DNA of 64,000 nt from Phytomonospora endophytica (GTDB lineage Bacteria; Actinomycetota; Actinomycetes; Mycobacteriales; Micromonosporaceae): NCBI RefSeq assembly GCF_014202425.1, contig NZ_JACHGT010000024.1, positions 1 to 64,000 of the forward strand. The letters are read 5' to 3'. Under the pieces are notes generated by a model. The model was not told where the DNA came from, did not search any database, and worked only from the letters and a program-made list of their open reading frames with translations. Position numbers and translations under genes: made by a program. Each line of letters starts with the position of its first letter. Within the stretch, counting starts at the first letter, position 1. Below, piece by piece: positions 24,539-32,691 of this stretch.

Positions 24539-25236
24539 GCGAGCACGAGCAGCGACTGCTGGGTGCCTACGCGCTGGGCACCGTCGACCCGGACGAGCGC
24601 CGGGAGATCGAGGCGCACCTGGCCGACTGTGCCGAGTGCCGCGCGGAACTGGACGAGCTGGAGGAGGTGAAAGTCATGCTGGACGCGGTACCGCCCGAGG
24701 CGATGCTGGAAGGCCCGCCCGGAGCCGACCACGTGCTCGACGCGACCCTGGCGAAGATGCGGGTCGCGGAACGCTCGGATTCCCTGCGGCGCCGGTTGTT
24801 CACGCTCGCCGCGGGCGTGGTCGCCATCGCGGCCGTCGCGGTCGGCGGTGTCCTCGCCGGACGGGCCACGGCGCCCGCCCCCGACGCGCTGCCGCCGCCG
24901 CCCGGCGTGACGGTCCCGCCTCCGGTGGAGGGCACGAAGTCGGGCACGACGGTCGACGCCGACACCGGCGCCCGCCTCACCGCCTCGGTGATCCCGGCCG
25001 ACGGCTGGGTACGGGTGACCACCGCCGTCAACGGGATCCCCGAAGGCGAGCTGTGCCGGATCGAGGTCCTCGGTGCCGACGGGACCGTCGAGGTCGCCGG
25101 AAGCTGGCGGGTCTCGGCGAAGGGTGCCGCCGACGGGACCACATTGGACGGTGCGGCGATCGTCCCGCCCGACGAGGTCAGCGCCGTGCGGATCGTCAAC
25201 ACGGCCGGGAAGGTGTTCGTGTCATTGGCCTTCTAG
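24535..25236 (+). CDS. Membrane anti-sigma factor with zinc-finger domain
   Basis: 233-residue single-pass membrane protein that would hold the upstream sigma factor inactive. The N-terminal anti-sigma domain contains EAHLADCAECRAEL, the HxxxCxxC zinc motif (His29, Cys33, Cys36). One membrane helix lies at about 87-108 (LAAGVVAIAAVAVGGVLAG), then a Pro-rich linker, then an extracytoplasmic RskA-like beta domain (VRVTTAVNGIPEGELCRI). The CxxC pair suggests redox control, as known for RslA-type factors, and the outer domain suggests regulated proteolysis. It is coupled to the sigma gene by a 4-base overlap. Confidence 0.92.
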   Translation: MSEHEQRLLGAYALGTVDPDERREIEAHLADCAECRAELDELEEVKVMLDAVPPEAMLEGPPGADHVLDATLAKMRVAERSDSLRRRLFTLAAGVVAIAAVAVGGVLAGRATAPAPDALPPPPGVTVPPPVEGTKSGTTVDADTGARLTASVIPADGWVRVTTAVNGIPEGELCRIEVLGADGTVEVAGSWRVSAKGAADGTTLDGAAIVPPDEVSAVRIVNTAGKVFVSLAF

Positions 25237-25255
25237 AGCCGGGGCGGCGGGAGGC

Positions 25256-25287
25256 GGAGGGGCCGGTGCGTGAGCACCGGCCCCTCC
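25256..25287. terminator. Bidirectional terminator
   Basis: Perfect 14-bp stem (GGAGGGGCCGGTGC and its complement) with loop GTGA, between the convergent anti-sigma and TfoX-like genes. Confidence 0.8.
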
Positions 25288-25291
25288 CATG

Positions 25292-25654
25292 TCACGTCGT
25301 CCGCTGTAATCCCCTGGCCGTCAGGCCGATGGCCCGGACGTGCTCGTAGGCCTCGGTCAGGACGGTCCGCCATTCCTCGGGGTCCTCGGGGAGCGGGATC
25401 GACACCCACTCCTTCATCAGCCGCCCGCCGGCCTCGTAGGGCACGGCGCCGGTCGTCGCGATCAGGCCGGCGGCCCGGTCGGCGGGCAGCTTCACGATCA
25501 GCCTGTCCGCGTAGAGGAAGGCGAACATCTTCCCGCCGACGGTCAGCGTCTCGCTGCGCAGCGAGCGGCCGGGGCTCACGTCGGGCTTGGCCAGCTCGAC
25601 CGCGGCGAGGGCCGCGTAGAGGTCTCGTGCGGCGCTGCCGGTGGGATCGGTCAT
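25292..25654 (-). CDS. TfoX N-terminal domain family protein
   Basis: 120-residue protein resembling the TfoX N-terminal domain. The typical strand pattern is VGGKMFAFLYADRLIVKLP, then LPADRAAGLIATTGAVPYEA and a WVSIP strand followed by a helix (EEWRTVLTEAYEHVRA). Stand-alone versions are common in actinomycetes and have no proven link to competence. ATG chosen with GGAG about ten bases upstream; an in-frame ATG at 25681 would add nine residues. It is divergent from acetoacetyl-CoA synthetase. Confidence 0.75.
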   Translation of the reverse strand: MTDPTGSAARDLYAALAAVELAKPDVSPGRSLRSETLTVGGKMFAFLYADRLIVKLPADRAAGLIATTGAVPYEAGGRLMKEWVSIPLPEDPEEWRTVLTEAYEHVRAIGLTARGLQRTT

Positions 25655-25678
25655 CGGTTCGCTGTCTCCGTTCGCGAT

Positions 25679-25710
25679 CATTCGAATGTTTGTACGATGA
25701 GACTGTACGA
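25679..25710. promoter_or_regulatory. Palindrome and repeats in divergent promoter
   Basis: CATTCGAATG (25679-25688) is a perfect palindrome. TGTACGA occurs twice (25691-25697 and 25704-25710), and TACGAT (25693-25698) could be a -10 for rightward transcription. Confidence 0.4.
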
Positions 25711-25861
25711 GTGTGCCAGAGTGGGGCCTTTTCGGCACCCCGGTTCGCCCGGACGTGTCACACCTCGATGTGTGGCCGCCCCACACCGCCACCCTCTGTG
25801 CCCCCGCGATCCCGGATGGCAGGATGGGCGCGGTCACAGTGTTGTGGGAGGACGGACGAGC

Positions 25862-27808
25862 ATGGCCGACGAGCTTTGGACACCGACGCCCGAAACGGTG
25901 CGCGACAGCCGCATCGGGGGTTATCTCGACTGGCTGCGCACCGAGCGCGGTCGCGAGTTCGCCGACTACGCCGCCCTGTGGGAGTGGTCGACGACCGACC
26001 TCCCGGCCTTCTGGGACTCGATCTGGGACTTCTTCGAGGTCGGCGAGCGTCGCGGCCCGGCCCTCGATCCCGCCGAGATGCCCGGCGCGACCTGGTACCC
26101 CGAGGTGGAGCTGAACTACGCCGAACGGGTCCTGCGCGCCCCCGGGCTCGGTGACGACGACCCGGTCGTGTTCGGCTACTCCGACTCCCGCGAACCCGTC
26201 GTCGTGACGCTCGCCGGGCTGCGCGACCAGGTCGCGCGCTGCCGCGCCGGACTCGTGCGCGCCGGGGTCGGCCGCGGTGACCGCGTCGCCGCCTATCTGC
26301 CCAACATCCCCGAGGCCCTCGTCGTGCTGCTGGCGTGCGCGAGCCTCGGCGCGATCTTCTCCAGCTGCGCCCCGGAGTTCGGCACCCGCAGTGTGTGCGA
26401 CCGCTGGCGCCAGATCGAGCCGAAGGTGCTCGTCACCGTCGACGGTTACCGGTACGGCGACAAGACCGTCGACCGCCGCGTCGAGGTCGCCGCGATCCGG
26501 GCGGACCTGCCGTCCCTGACGAGCGTCGTGCACGTGTCCTATGTGGGCGGCGAGATCCCCGACGCGGTGTCCTGGCAGGACTTCCTCGCCGAGGAGGCGC
26601 CCCTGGAGTTCGTCTCCGTCCCCTTCGGGCATCCGCTCTACGTGCTCTACTCCTCGGGCACCACCGGCCTGCCCAAACCCATCGTGCACGGCCACGGCGG
26701 CATCCTCCTCGAACACCTCAAGCAGCTCGCCCTGCACCACGACCTCGGCCCCGGTGACCGCTTCTTCTGGTTCTCCACCACGGGCTGGATGATGTGGAAC
26801 TACCTCGTCTCGGCGCCCGCGGTCGGTTCGGCGATCGTCATGTACGACGGCAATCCCGGTCACCCCGACCTCGGCCGTCTCTGGCGCCTCGCCGAGGAGT
26901 CGGGCATGACCTACTTCGGCACGTCAGCGCCCTATCTCCTCGCCTGCCGCAAAGGCGGGCTGCGGCCCGCCGACATCGCCGACCTCTCCGCCCTGCGCGG
27001 TGTCGGCTCGACCGGCGCGCCCCTGCCGCCCGAGGGGTGGCGCTACGTCTACGACGCGATCTCCCCCGACGTGGTGCTCACCTCACTGTCGGGCGGCACC
27101 GACGTGTGCACCGGCTTCGTCGGCGGCGTCCCGATGCTGCCCGTCGTCGCCGGTGAGATCACCTGCCGCTGCCTCGGTTCCCGCGTCGAGGCCTTCACTC
27201 CCGAGGGCAAGCCCGTCATCGGGCAGCAGGGCGAGCTGGTCATCAGTGCGCCGATGCCGTCGATGCCGGTCGGTTTCTGGGGCGACGAGGACGGCTCCCG
27301 CTACCGCGACGCCTACTTCGGCACCTACCCCGGCGTGTGGCGCCACGGCGACTGGATCACCGTCTCCGAGCGCGGGACGTGCGTTATCACCGGCCGCTCC
27401 GACGCGACCCTCAACCGCGGCGGCGTGCGCCTCGGGACCGCCGAGTTCTACTCCGTCACCGAGGGCATGCCCGAGGTCGCCGACTCCCTCGTCGTCCACC
27501 TCGAAGACGACGAGGGCGGCGCCGGGCGGCTCCTGCTGTTCGTCGTACCGGCCGCGGGAGTGGCCTTCGACGACGCGCTCGTCAAGCGCATCCGCACCGA
27601 ACTGCGGGTGAACCTCTCCCCGCGGCACGTCCCCGACGAGATCCACGCCGTCCCGGCGGTCCCGAAGACCCTGTCGGGCAAGAAGCTCGAAGTCCCCGTC
27701 AAACGCATCCTCACCGGCACGCCCGTCGACGAGGCCGCGGCGAAAGGTGCGCTGGCCAACCCCGAATCCCTGCCCACCTACCTGCGCTTCGTCGCCGAAA
27801 CGTCCTAA
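25862..27808 (+). CDS. Acetoacetyl-CoA synthetase
   Basis: 648-residue acyl-adenylate-forming enzyme (EC 6.2.1.16 type) that activates acetoacetate with ATP and CoA. The N-terminal segment LWTPTPETVRDSRIGGYLDW and FSSCAPEFGTRSVCDRWRQI are hallmarks of this subfamily. The AMP-binding signature YSSGTTGLPK is at 263-272. WFSTTGWMMWNY, LSGGTDVCTGF, the hinge region HGDWITVSERG and the late catalytic Lys in KTLSGKKLEVP are all present. Length is normal. GGGAGGACG precedes the ATG. The next gene, an MFS carrier 113 bases on, may be co-expressed and could import a keto acid or related carboxylate. Confidence 0.92.
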   Translation: MADELWTPTPETVRDSRIGGYLDWLRTERGREFADYAALWEWSTTDLPAFWDSIWDFFEVGERRGPALDPAEMPGATWYPEVELNYAERVLRAPGLGDDDPVVFGYSDSREPVVVTLAGLRDQVARCRAGLVRAGVGRGDRVAAYLPNIPEALVVLLACASLGAIFSSCAPEFGTRSVCDRWRQIEPKVLVTVDGYRYGDKTVDRRVEVAAIRADLPSLTSVVHVSYVGGEIPDAVSWQDFLAEEAPLEFVSVPFGHPLYVLYSSGTTGLPKPIVHGHGGILLEHLKQLALHHDLGPGDRFFWFSTTGWMMWNYLVSAPAVGSAIVMYDGNPGHPDLGRLWRLAEESGMTYFGTSAPYLLACRKGGLRPADIADLSALRGVGSTGAPLPPEGWRYVYDAISPDVVLTSLSGGTDVCTGFVGGVPMLPVVAGEITCRCLGSRVEAFTPEGKPVIGQQGELVISAPMPSMPVGFWGDEDGSRYRDAYFGTYPGVWRHGDWITVSERGTCVITGRSDATLNRGGVRLGTAEFYSVTEGMPEVADSLVVHLEDDEGGAGRLLLFVVPAAGVAFDDALVKRIRTELRVNLSPRHVPDEIHAVPAVPKTLSGKKLEVPVKRILTGTPVDEAAAKGALANPESLPTYLRFVAETS

Positions 27809-27921
27809 AAGGGACGATGCTGCGGATAGCCTGAGGTCGCCGATGTGACGTGAATGCGTACAGGCCGCCGTGCCCGGGTATCGACGGTCATGCACGCCGA
27901 CGAACCCAGCGGGGAGACGCC

Positions 27922-29445
27922 ATGAGCACAGCGTCAGTACGCAGCACGGTCCCGACGCGCCTCGACCGTCTGCCCTGGTCGAGGTTCCACTGGCTGGTGA
28001 TCATCGCCCTGGGCACCGCCTGGGTGCTCGACGGCCTGGAAATCCAGATGGCCGCCTCGATCGCCTCGGTGCTCACCGACAAGGACACCCTCGCGCTGAC
28101 CTCCGCCGAGGTCGGCGCCTCGGCGTCGGTGTACCTCTTCGGGCAGGTCGTCGGCGCGCTGCTGTTCGGCCGCCTCGCCGACCGGCAGGGCCGCCGCAAG
28201 ATGTTCATCCTCACGCTGACGCTGTACCTGGTCTTCAACGGCCTGGCCGGTCTCTCCCTGAACTTCTGGATGTTCGCGGCCTTCCGCTTCATCGCCGGCA
28301 TGGGCATCGGCGGCGAGTACGCCGCCATCCACTCCGCCATCGACGAACTCATGCCCGCCCGCTACCGCGGCCGCGTCTCCCTCGCCATCAGCGGCACCTA
28401 CTGGGCCGGCGCCGCGCTCGGCGCCGTCATGGGCGCCTTCCTGCTCGACCCGGACATCTTCGGCAAGGACGTCGGCTGGCGCCTGAGCATGTTCATCGGC
28501 CCGCTCATCGGCGCGGCGGTGTGGCAGCTGCGCAAGCACATCCCCGAAAGCCCGCGCTGGCTCATGACCCACGGGCGGGAGGAGGAGGCCGAGAAGACCG
28601 TCAAGGAGATCGAGGACTACGTCCGCTCCAAAGGCGGCACGATCGAGCACGTGCACGAGGACGAGGCCATCGAGGTACGGCACTATCCACCCGTCACCTA
28701 CCGCGAGATCGCCTCGGTGATGCTGAAGAAGTACCTCCGGCGATCCACCCTCGGCTTCGTGCTCATGGTGACCCAGTCCTTCCTGTACAACGCGATCTTC
28801 TTCACCTACGGGCTGGTGCTCGCCGACTTCTACGGCATCGCCGACGAGACGATCCCGTGGTTCTTCATCCCCTTCGCGCTGGGCAACCTGTGCGGGCCGC
28901 TGGTGCTGGGCCGCTACTTCGACACCATCGGCAGACGCGCCATGATCGGCGGCACCTACCTGGTGTCGGCGGCGATCCTGGCCGTCAGCGGGTACCTGTT
29001 CTGGATCGACGCGCTGACCGCGGTCACGCAGACGGTCCTGTGGTGCGTGGTCTTCTTCATCGCCTCGGCGGCGGCCTCCTCGGGTTACCTCACGGTCAGC
29101 GAGATCTTCCCGCTGGAGTTGCGCAGCCAGGCGATCGCGTTCTTCTTCGCCATCGCGCAGTTCTGCGGGGGCGTGATCGCGCCCTGGCTGTTCGGGATGC
29201 TGATCGGCGACGCGTCGAGCCGCACGCCCCTGTTCATCGGTTACCTCCTCGGCGCGGGATTGATGTGCCTCGGCGGGGTCACGGCCATCACCCTGGGCGT
29301 GAACGCCGAACGGAAGTCCCTGGAGGACGTCGCGACCCCGTTGTCGGCGGTCAAGGCCGCCGCGGCCCGCGAGGAGGCGACGGGCGAGGAGATCATGGAG
29401 GAGATCCAGCGCGACCGGGACGACGACGGCAAGCCCCAGCGGTAG
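27922..29445 (+). CDS. MFS transporter (sugar/metabolite:H+ symporter family)
   Basis: 507-residue carrier with 12 predicted membrane helices. Signatures: WVLDGLEIQM in helix 1, the loop motif GRLADRQGRRKMF, RFIAGMGIGGEYAA in helix 4-5, the PESPRWL motif before the central loop, and GRYFDTIGRRAMIGG in the second half. The central loop (about 215-275) is long and acidic. The profile suits the metabolite:proton symporter branch (aromatic acid, shikimate or dicarboxylate type) rather than drug export. GGGGAGA precedes the ATG. It follows acetoacetyl-CoA synthetase in the same direction. Confidence 0.88.
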   Translation: MSTASVRSTVPTRLDRLPWSRFHWLVIIALGTAWVLDGLEIQMAASIASVLTDKDTLALTSAEVGASASVYLFGQVVGALLFGRLADRQGRRKMFILTLTLYLVFNGLAGLSLNFWMFAAFRFIAGMGIGGEYAAIHSAIDELMPARYRGRVSLAISGTYWAGAALGAVMGAFLLDPDIFGKDVGWRLSMFIGPLIGAAVWQLRKHIPESPRWLMTHGREEEAEKTVKEIEDYVRSKGGTIEHVHEDEAIEVRHYPPVTYREIASVMLKKYLRRSTLGFVLMVTQSFLYNAIFFTYGLVLADFYGIADETIPWFFIPFALGNLCGPLVLGRYFDTIGRRAMIGGTYLVSAAILAVSGYLFWIDALTAVTQTVLWCVVFFIASAAASSGYLTVSEIFPLELRSQAIAFFFAIAQFCGGVIAPWLFGMLIGDASSRTPLFIGYLLGAGLMCLGGVTAITLGVNAERKSLEDVATPLSAVKAAAAREEATGEEIMEEIQRDRDDDGKPQR

Positions 29446-29465
29446 GGGAGTCGTCGCCGAGGCCC

Positions 29466-29494
29466 TTGTGCGGCGGGCGCCACTGGCACAGAAT
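29466..29494 (+). promoter_or_regulatory. Promoter of first paralogue
   Basis: TTGTGC (29466-29471), 17 bases, CAGAAT (29489-29494). The same hexamers at the same spacing precede the second paralogue. Confidence 0.6.
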
Positions 29495-29521
29495 GTGGTG
29501 ATCACCGTGCGGAGGGCAGAG

Positions 29522-30235
29522 ATGACCGAGGCGCAGCCGATCGGGGCACCGAGCGCGATCCGCCGCCAGCTGGGTTCGGCGCTGCCGCCGCACGTCGGCG
29601 AACCGCACCTGTTCCCCGTCGGGCACTTCGCCGGACCGGTCTACCCGCATCGGGGCGCCGCCGCGCCCGACTCCTTCGAGATCCGCTACCGCGACGGCGT
29701 CTTCTCCCTCAGCGCCGCCGAGTACGTCATGTGGGCCAGCGCCCACGGTGAGCCCGCCGACCTCGCCGGGTCGCCGCTGACCCGGGCCGACGCCGAGAAA
29801 GCCGCCCGCCTCGCCGGGCTCGACGCGCCCGGTCCGGTGCTCGACGGGTTGCGCGCCGACGGGCTCGTCGCCTTCGTACCGTCCGATGTGGAGGGTGCGC
29901 GCGCGTTCGCGATGACCCACCAGATCCGGCCGCTGGCCCTCGGCCTCGGCAACTCCCCGGAACGGCCCGGCGTCTTCGAGATCGGCATGCCGGGTGCCGC
30001 GCGGGTCAGTGTCGGCTACGACGTCTACCACATCTGGCTTTTCGCGCACCTCGCCGCCGATCTGTGGTCGGCCCTCGCCGAGATGGCCCGTGAGGCCGCC
30101 GACGCCAACGCCGAGGAGAACGGTGAGGATCGCCCGCGACTCGTCGACGACCCCGACATCCTGCTGCGTCACGTGATCGAGGCCCTGCCGGTGCTCATCT
30201 CGACGAGCTGCGTCTATCTCGACCGCCGGGCCTGA
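29522..30235 (+). CDS. Protein of unknown function, paralogue A (237 aa)
   Basis: Family not recognised. The protein is soluble, with no signal peptide. Conserved with paralogue B are FPVGHFAGPVYP, a strand DSFEIRYRDGVFSLSAAEY that leads into a helical segment with winged-helix feel (residues about 50-120), HQIRPLALGLGN at about 140, VGYDVYHIWLFAH, and ALPVLISTSCVYLDR at the C-terminus. The invariant Cys near the end and the repeated Gly/His motifs hint at a ligand site, but no catalytic pattern is known to me. GGAGGGC precedes the ATG. Promoter at 29466-29494. Confidence 0.75.
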   Translation: MTEAQPIGAPSAIRRQLGSALPPHVGEPHLFPVGHFAGPVYPHRGAAAPDSFEIRYRDGVFSLSAAEYVMWASAHGEPADLAGSPLTRADAEKAARLAGLDAPGPVLDGLRADGLVAFVPSDVEGARAFAMTHQIRPLALGLGNSPERPGVFEIGMPGAARVSVGYDVYHIWLFAHLAADLWSALAEMAREAADANAEENGEDRPRLVDDPDILLRHVIEALPVLISTSCVYLDRRA

Positions 30236-30256
30236 GACCGCCGCGCCCACCGGGCC

Positions 30257-30285
30257 TTGTGGACGAACCGGCGCTCACGCAGAAT
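30257..30285 (+). promoter_or_regulatory. Promoter of second paralogue
   Basis: TTGTGG (30257-30262), 17 bases, CAGAAT (30280-30285). It excludes the upstream GTG at 30259 as a start, because that lies inside the -35. Confidence 0.6.
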
Positions 30286-30321
30286 GAGTGCGGTCCCGAG
30301 ACACGGGTGGAGGGGGCGACG

Positions 30322-31098
30322 GTGGCGTCAGCGAAGAACGCGGGTGCGGTCGGCGACCGCACCGAAACCGTGAACACCGCGCCCGACCTCGGCGCGATCC
30401 TGGCCGAGACCCGGCGGATCCGCCAGGAGTTCGCCGAGCACGGCGGCGGCCCGCTCGACAACTCCAATGTGGAACTCGTGCTGCCCGTAGGCCATTTCGC
30501 CGGTCCCATGTTCACCCGTCCCGAGGCCGAGGCGCCGGAGTCCTTCGAGGTCCGCTTCCGGGACGGCGTCTTCTCCTTGAGCGCCGCCGAGTACGCCGTG
30601 TGGGCAGTCGCGCACGGCGATCCCGAGTCGGTCGGCGCCTCGCCGACCACCCGCGCCATGGTCGAGGACGCCGCCTCGCGCGCCGGCGTGCGCGAACCCG
30701 CGCCGCTCTTCGACGGCCTGGCCAAGGACGGCCTGCTCGTCCGCACCCGCACCAGCGGACCGGACGCCGAGGAGTTCGCCCGCAGACACCAGATCCGGCC
30801 GCTGGCGCTGGGGCTGGGCAACACGCCCCAGTCGCTGGGCGGCTTCCAGATCGGCATGCCCAACGCGCCCCGGGCCACCGTCGGCTACGACGTCTACCAC
30901 ATGTGGCTCTTCGCGCATCAGGCCGAGAACCTGTGGGGGGCGATCAGCACGATCGCCGCCGAGGCCGCCGCCGCGAACCTGGAGGAGGGCGACGAGGGCG
31001 TGCGCCTGATCGAGGACCCGGAGACGCTGCTGACGGGGTTCCTCAACGCGATGCCCGTTCTGGTCTCGACGAGCTGCGTCTACATCGACCGCTGCTAG
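30322..31098 (+). CDS. Protein of unknown function, paralogue B (258 aa)
   Basis: Clear paralogue of the preceding gene: LPVGHFAGPMFT, ESFEVRFRDGVFSLSAAEYA, HQIRPLALGLGN, VGYDVYHMWLFAH and PVLVSTSCVYIDRC align in the same order. It has about 30 extra N-terminal residues predicted helical (DLGAILAETRRIRQEFAEHG). The GTG at 30322 is chosen because GGAGGGGG lies upstream and the promoter overlaps any earlier start. It carries its own promoter although it follows paralogue A by 86 bases. The 3' end overlaps the convergent coiled-coil gene by four bases. Confidence 0.75.
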   Translation: MASAKNAGAVGDRTETVNTAPDLGAILAETRRIRQEFAEHGGGPLDNSNVELVLPVGHFAGPMFTRPEAEAPESFEVRFRDGVFSLSAAEYAVWAVAHGDPESVGASPTTRAMVEDAASRAGVREPAPLFDGLAKDGLLVRTRTSGPDAEEFARRHQIRPLALGLGNTPQSLGGFQIGMPNAPRATVGYDVYHMWLFAHQAENLWGAISTIAAEAAAANLEEGDEGVRLIEDPETLLTGFLNAMPVLVSTSCVYIDRC

Positions 31099-31634
31099 GA
31101 CCCGCCCGGCTCCTCCAGGTGAGCGGCGAACGCCGCCACGTCCACATCGGACTCCCATGCGCCGGGCTCCTCGGCGTGGCCCTCGTGGCAGAGCACGAAC
31201 ATCCGGCGCAGACGCGGGACCGCGCGGTCGAGAACGTCGCGCCACCAGCTGGGATGGCTGGCGTCGCGCGCCGGGTCGTAGGCGTAGGCCCGCGCCTGCC
31301 ACAGCGCGCCCAGCTCCTCGACCGCGGCCGGATGCCGCCACCAGCAGGGCAGGACGACCCTGCGCAGCTGCTGGCGTTCGACGAGCCCGGCGACGAAGAC
31401 CGCCAGCTCGCCGAGCAGCCGCGCCCGCTCGGGTCCCGCCAGTGTGGACCAGTCCACGGCGGTACCGCGGGCCGGAGTCCGCGGCGGCTCCTCCAGCTTC
31501 CGGACGCGGGCTTCGAGGACGCCCTGCTGCTCGCGCGCGCGGTTGAGCTCCTGCTGGAAGGCCCGGATGGTGTTCAGCTGCTCGGCGAGGACCTCGGCGA
31601 GCTCGGTCGTGGAACTGTCGCTTGTGTCGGTCAT
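31095..31634 (-). CDS. Coiled-coil protein resembling DUF4913, third gene of caspase operon
   Basis: 179 residues. Residues about 10-55 form a coiled coil (LAEVLAEQLNTIRAFQQELN, then LEARVRKLEE). The rest contains LPCWWRHPAAVEELGALWQA, SHPSWWRDVLDRAVPRL and LCHEGH, an arrangement similar to the Trp/His-rich DUF4913 domain of actinobacterial proteins. That match is from memory and is tentative. Its ATG overlaps the WD40 stop (ATGA), so it is made with the WD40 and caspase proteins and may be their partner or substrate. Confidence 0.65.
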   Translation of the reverse strand: MTDTSDSSTTELAEVLAEQLNTIRAFQQELNRAREQQGVLEARVRKLEEPPRTPARGTAVDWSTLAGPERARLLGELAVFVAGLVERQQLRRVVLPCWWRHPAAVEELGALWQARAYAYDPARDASHPSWWRDVLDRAVPRLRRMFVLCHEGHAEEPGAWESDVDVAAFAAHLEEPGGS

Positions 31635-32683
31635 GTCGCTCGGGCTTCCTGTTCGGTGTCGGTGATGCGGTCGGACCCGCGGGTGTGGAGCGAGAGCCGC
31701 GGGCCGTGCCCGACGGCGAGCCGTCCGTCGGCGCCGAGGTCGAAGAGCGCGCCCTCGGCGGTGGTGGGCACACCGTCCACTTCGGAGCCGTCGGCCAGGT
31801 CCCAGGCCCGGATGCGCAGGTCCTCGGCGGAGGTGACGAGCACGTCGCGGCCGTCGAGCCGCGCGAAGCGGACCTTGGTGGTCGGTCCCGCGTGGCCTTC
31901 GAGGCTCAGGACGGGCCGGCCGGTGCCGGCGTGCCAGACGCGGACGAGGCGGTCGCCCGTGGTGGCGGCGAGGTCGCGGTGCAGGGCGATGTCGTGGACC
32001 CAGCCGTCGTGGGCGCGGATCCGGTAGTGCGGGCGGGATCGGGCGAGGTCCCAGCCGATGACCTCGCCGTCGTCGGAACCGCTGAGCAGGTGCGGGCCGT
32101 CGGCGGCGAGCGCGCCGACGGGAGCGGTGTGTCCATGAAGGACGGTCCCGCCGGAGTCGTCGTCGAGGTCCCACACCCGGACGGTGCCGTCCTCTCCGCC
32201 GGTCGCGGCCAGGCCGGACGCGAGGAACCGGGCGCAGTAGACGGCGTCGCGGTGGCCGCGCAGGGTTCGCCGCGGCCGGGTCGTCGCGATGTCCCAGACG
32301 ATGGCCGTCAGGTCGGCGGACGCGCTCAGGACGAGCACGCGTCCCTTGTGGACGCCCATGGCCAGGCTGTGGATCACGCCGTCGTGTCCCCGGAGCACGC
32401 CGTGTCCGCGGCCGCTCGCCGGATCCCAGAGCCGGACGGCGAAGTCGTCGCCGCTGCTGGCGCACAGCGGTGTGCGGCCGAGCGGGTCGCCGATGAGCCG
32501 CCTGGCCGGGCCGTCGTGCGAGCCGAGGACGGTCGCCTCGCCGTCGGCGCCGAAGAGCGTGACACGGCCGTCGACGTCGGCGGTGAGCAGGCCGTGGGCT
32601 GTGCCGAGGACACCCCAGATGAGGTGCTCCTCAAGGGTTCCGGGACTGAGGGGGAGACGCCTGGTCCAGGACTCGGTCCACAT
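31631..32683 (-). CDS. Seven-blade WD40 beta-propeller protein
   Basis: 350 residues made almost entirely of seven WD40 repeats, without signal peptide or extra catalytic domain. Blade ends are visible as VRLWDPASG, AIVWDIATT, VRVWDLDDD, VIGWDLARS, VRVWHAGTG and IRAWDLADG, each preceded by GH-type turns (LRGHDGVIHS, LRGHRDAVYC, LHGHTAPVGA, LEGHAGPTTK). Propellers like this act as protein-binding platforms. It is transcribed with the caspase gene (start eight bases after that stop, GAGGAG upstream) and overlaps the coiled-coil gene by four bases, so it probably presents targets to, or senses signals for, the caspase. Confidence 0.88.
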   Translation of the reverse strand: MWTESWTRRLPLSPGTLEEHLIWGVLGTAHGLLTADVDGRVTLFGADGEATVLGSHDGPARRLIGDPLGRTPLCASSGDDFAVRLWDPASGRGHGVLRGHDGVIHSLAMGVHKGRVLVLSASADLTAIVWDIATTRPRRTLRGHRDAVYCARFLASGLAATGGEDGTVRVWDLDDDSGGTVLHGHTAPVGALAADGPHLLSGSDDGEVIGWDLARSRPHYRIRAHDGWVHDIALHRDLAATTGDRLVRVWHAGTGRPVLSLEGHAGPTTKVRFARLDGRDVLVTSAEDLRIRAWDLADGSEVDGVPTTAEGALFDLGADGRLAVGHGPRLSLHTRGSDRITDTEQEARAT

Positions 32684-32691
32684 GTGACGGA

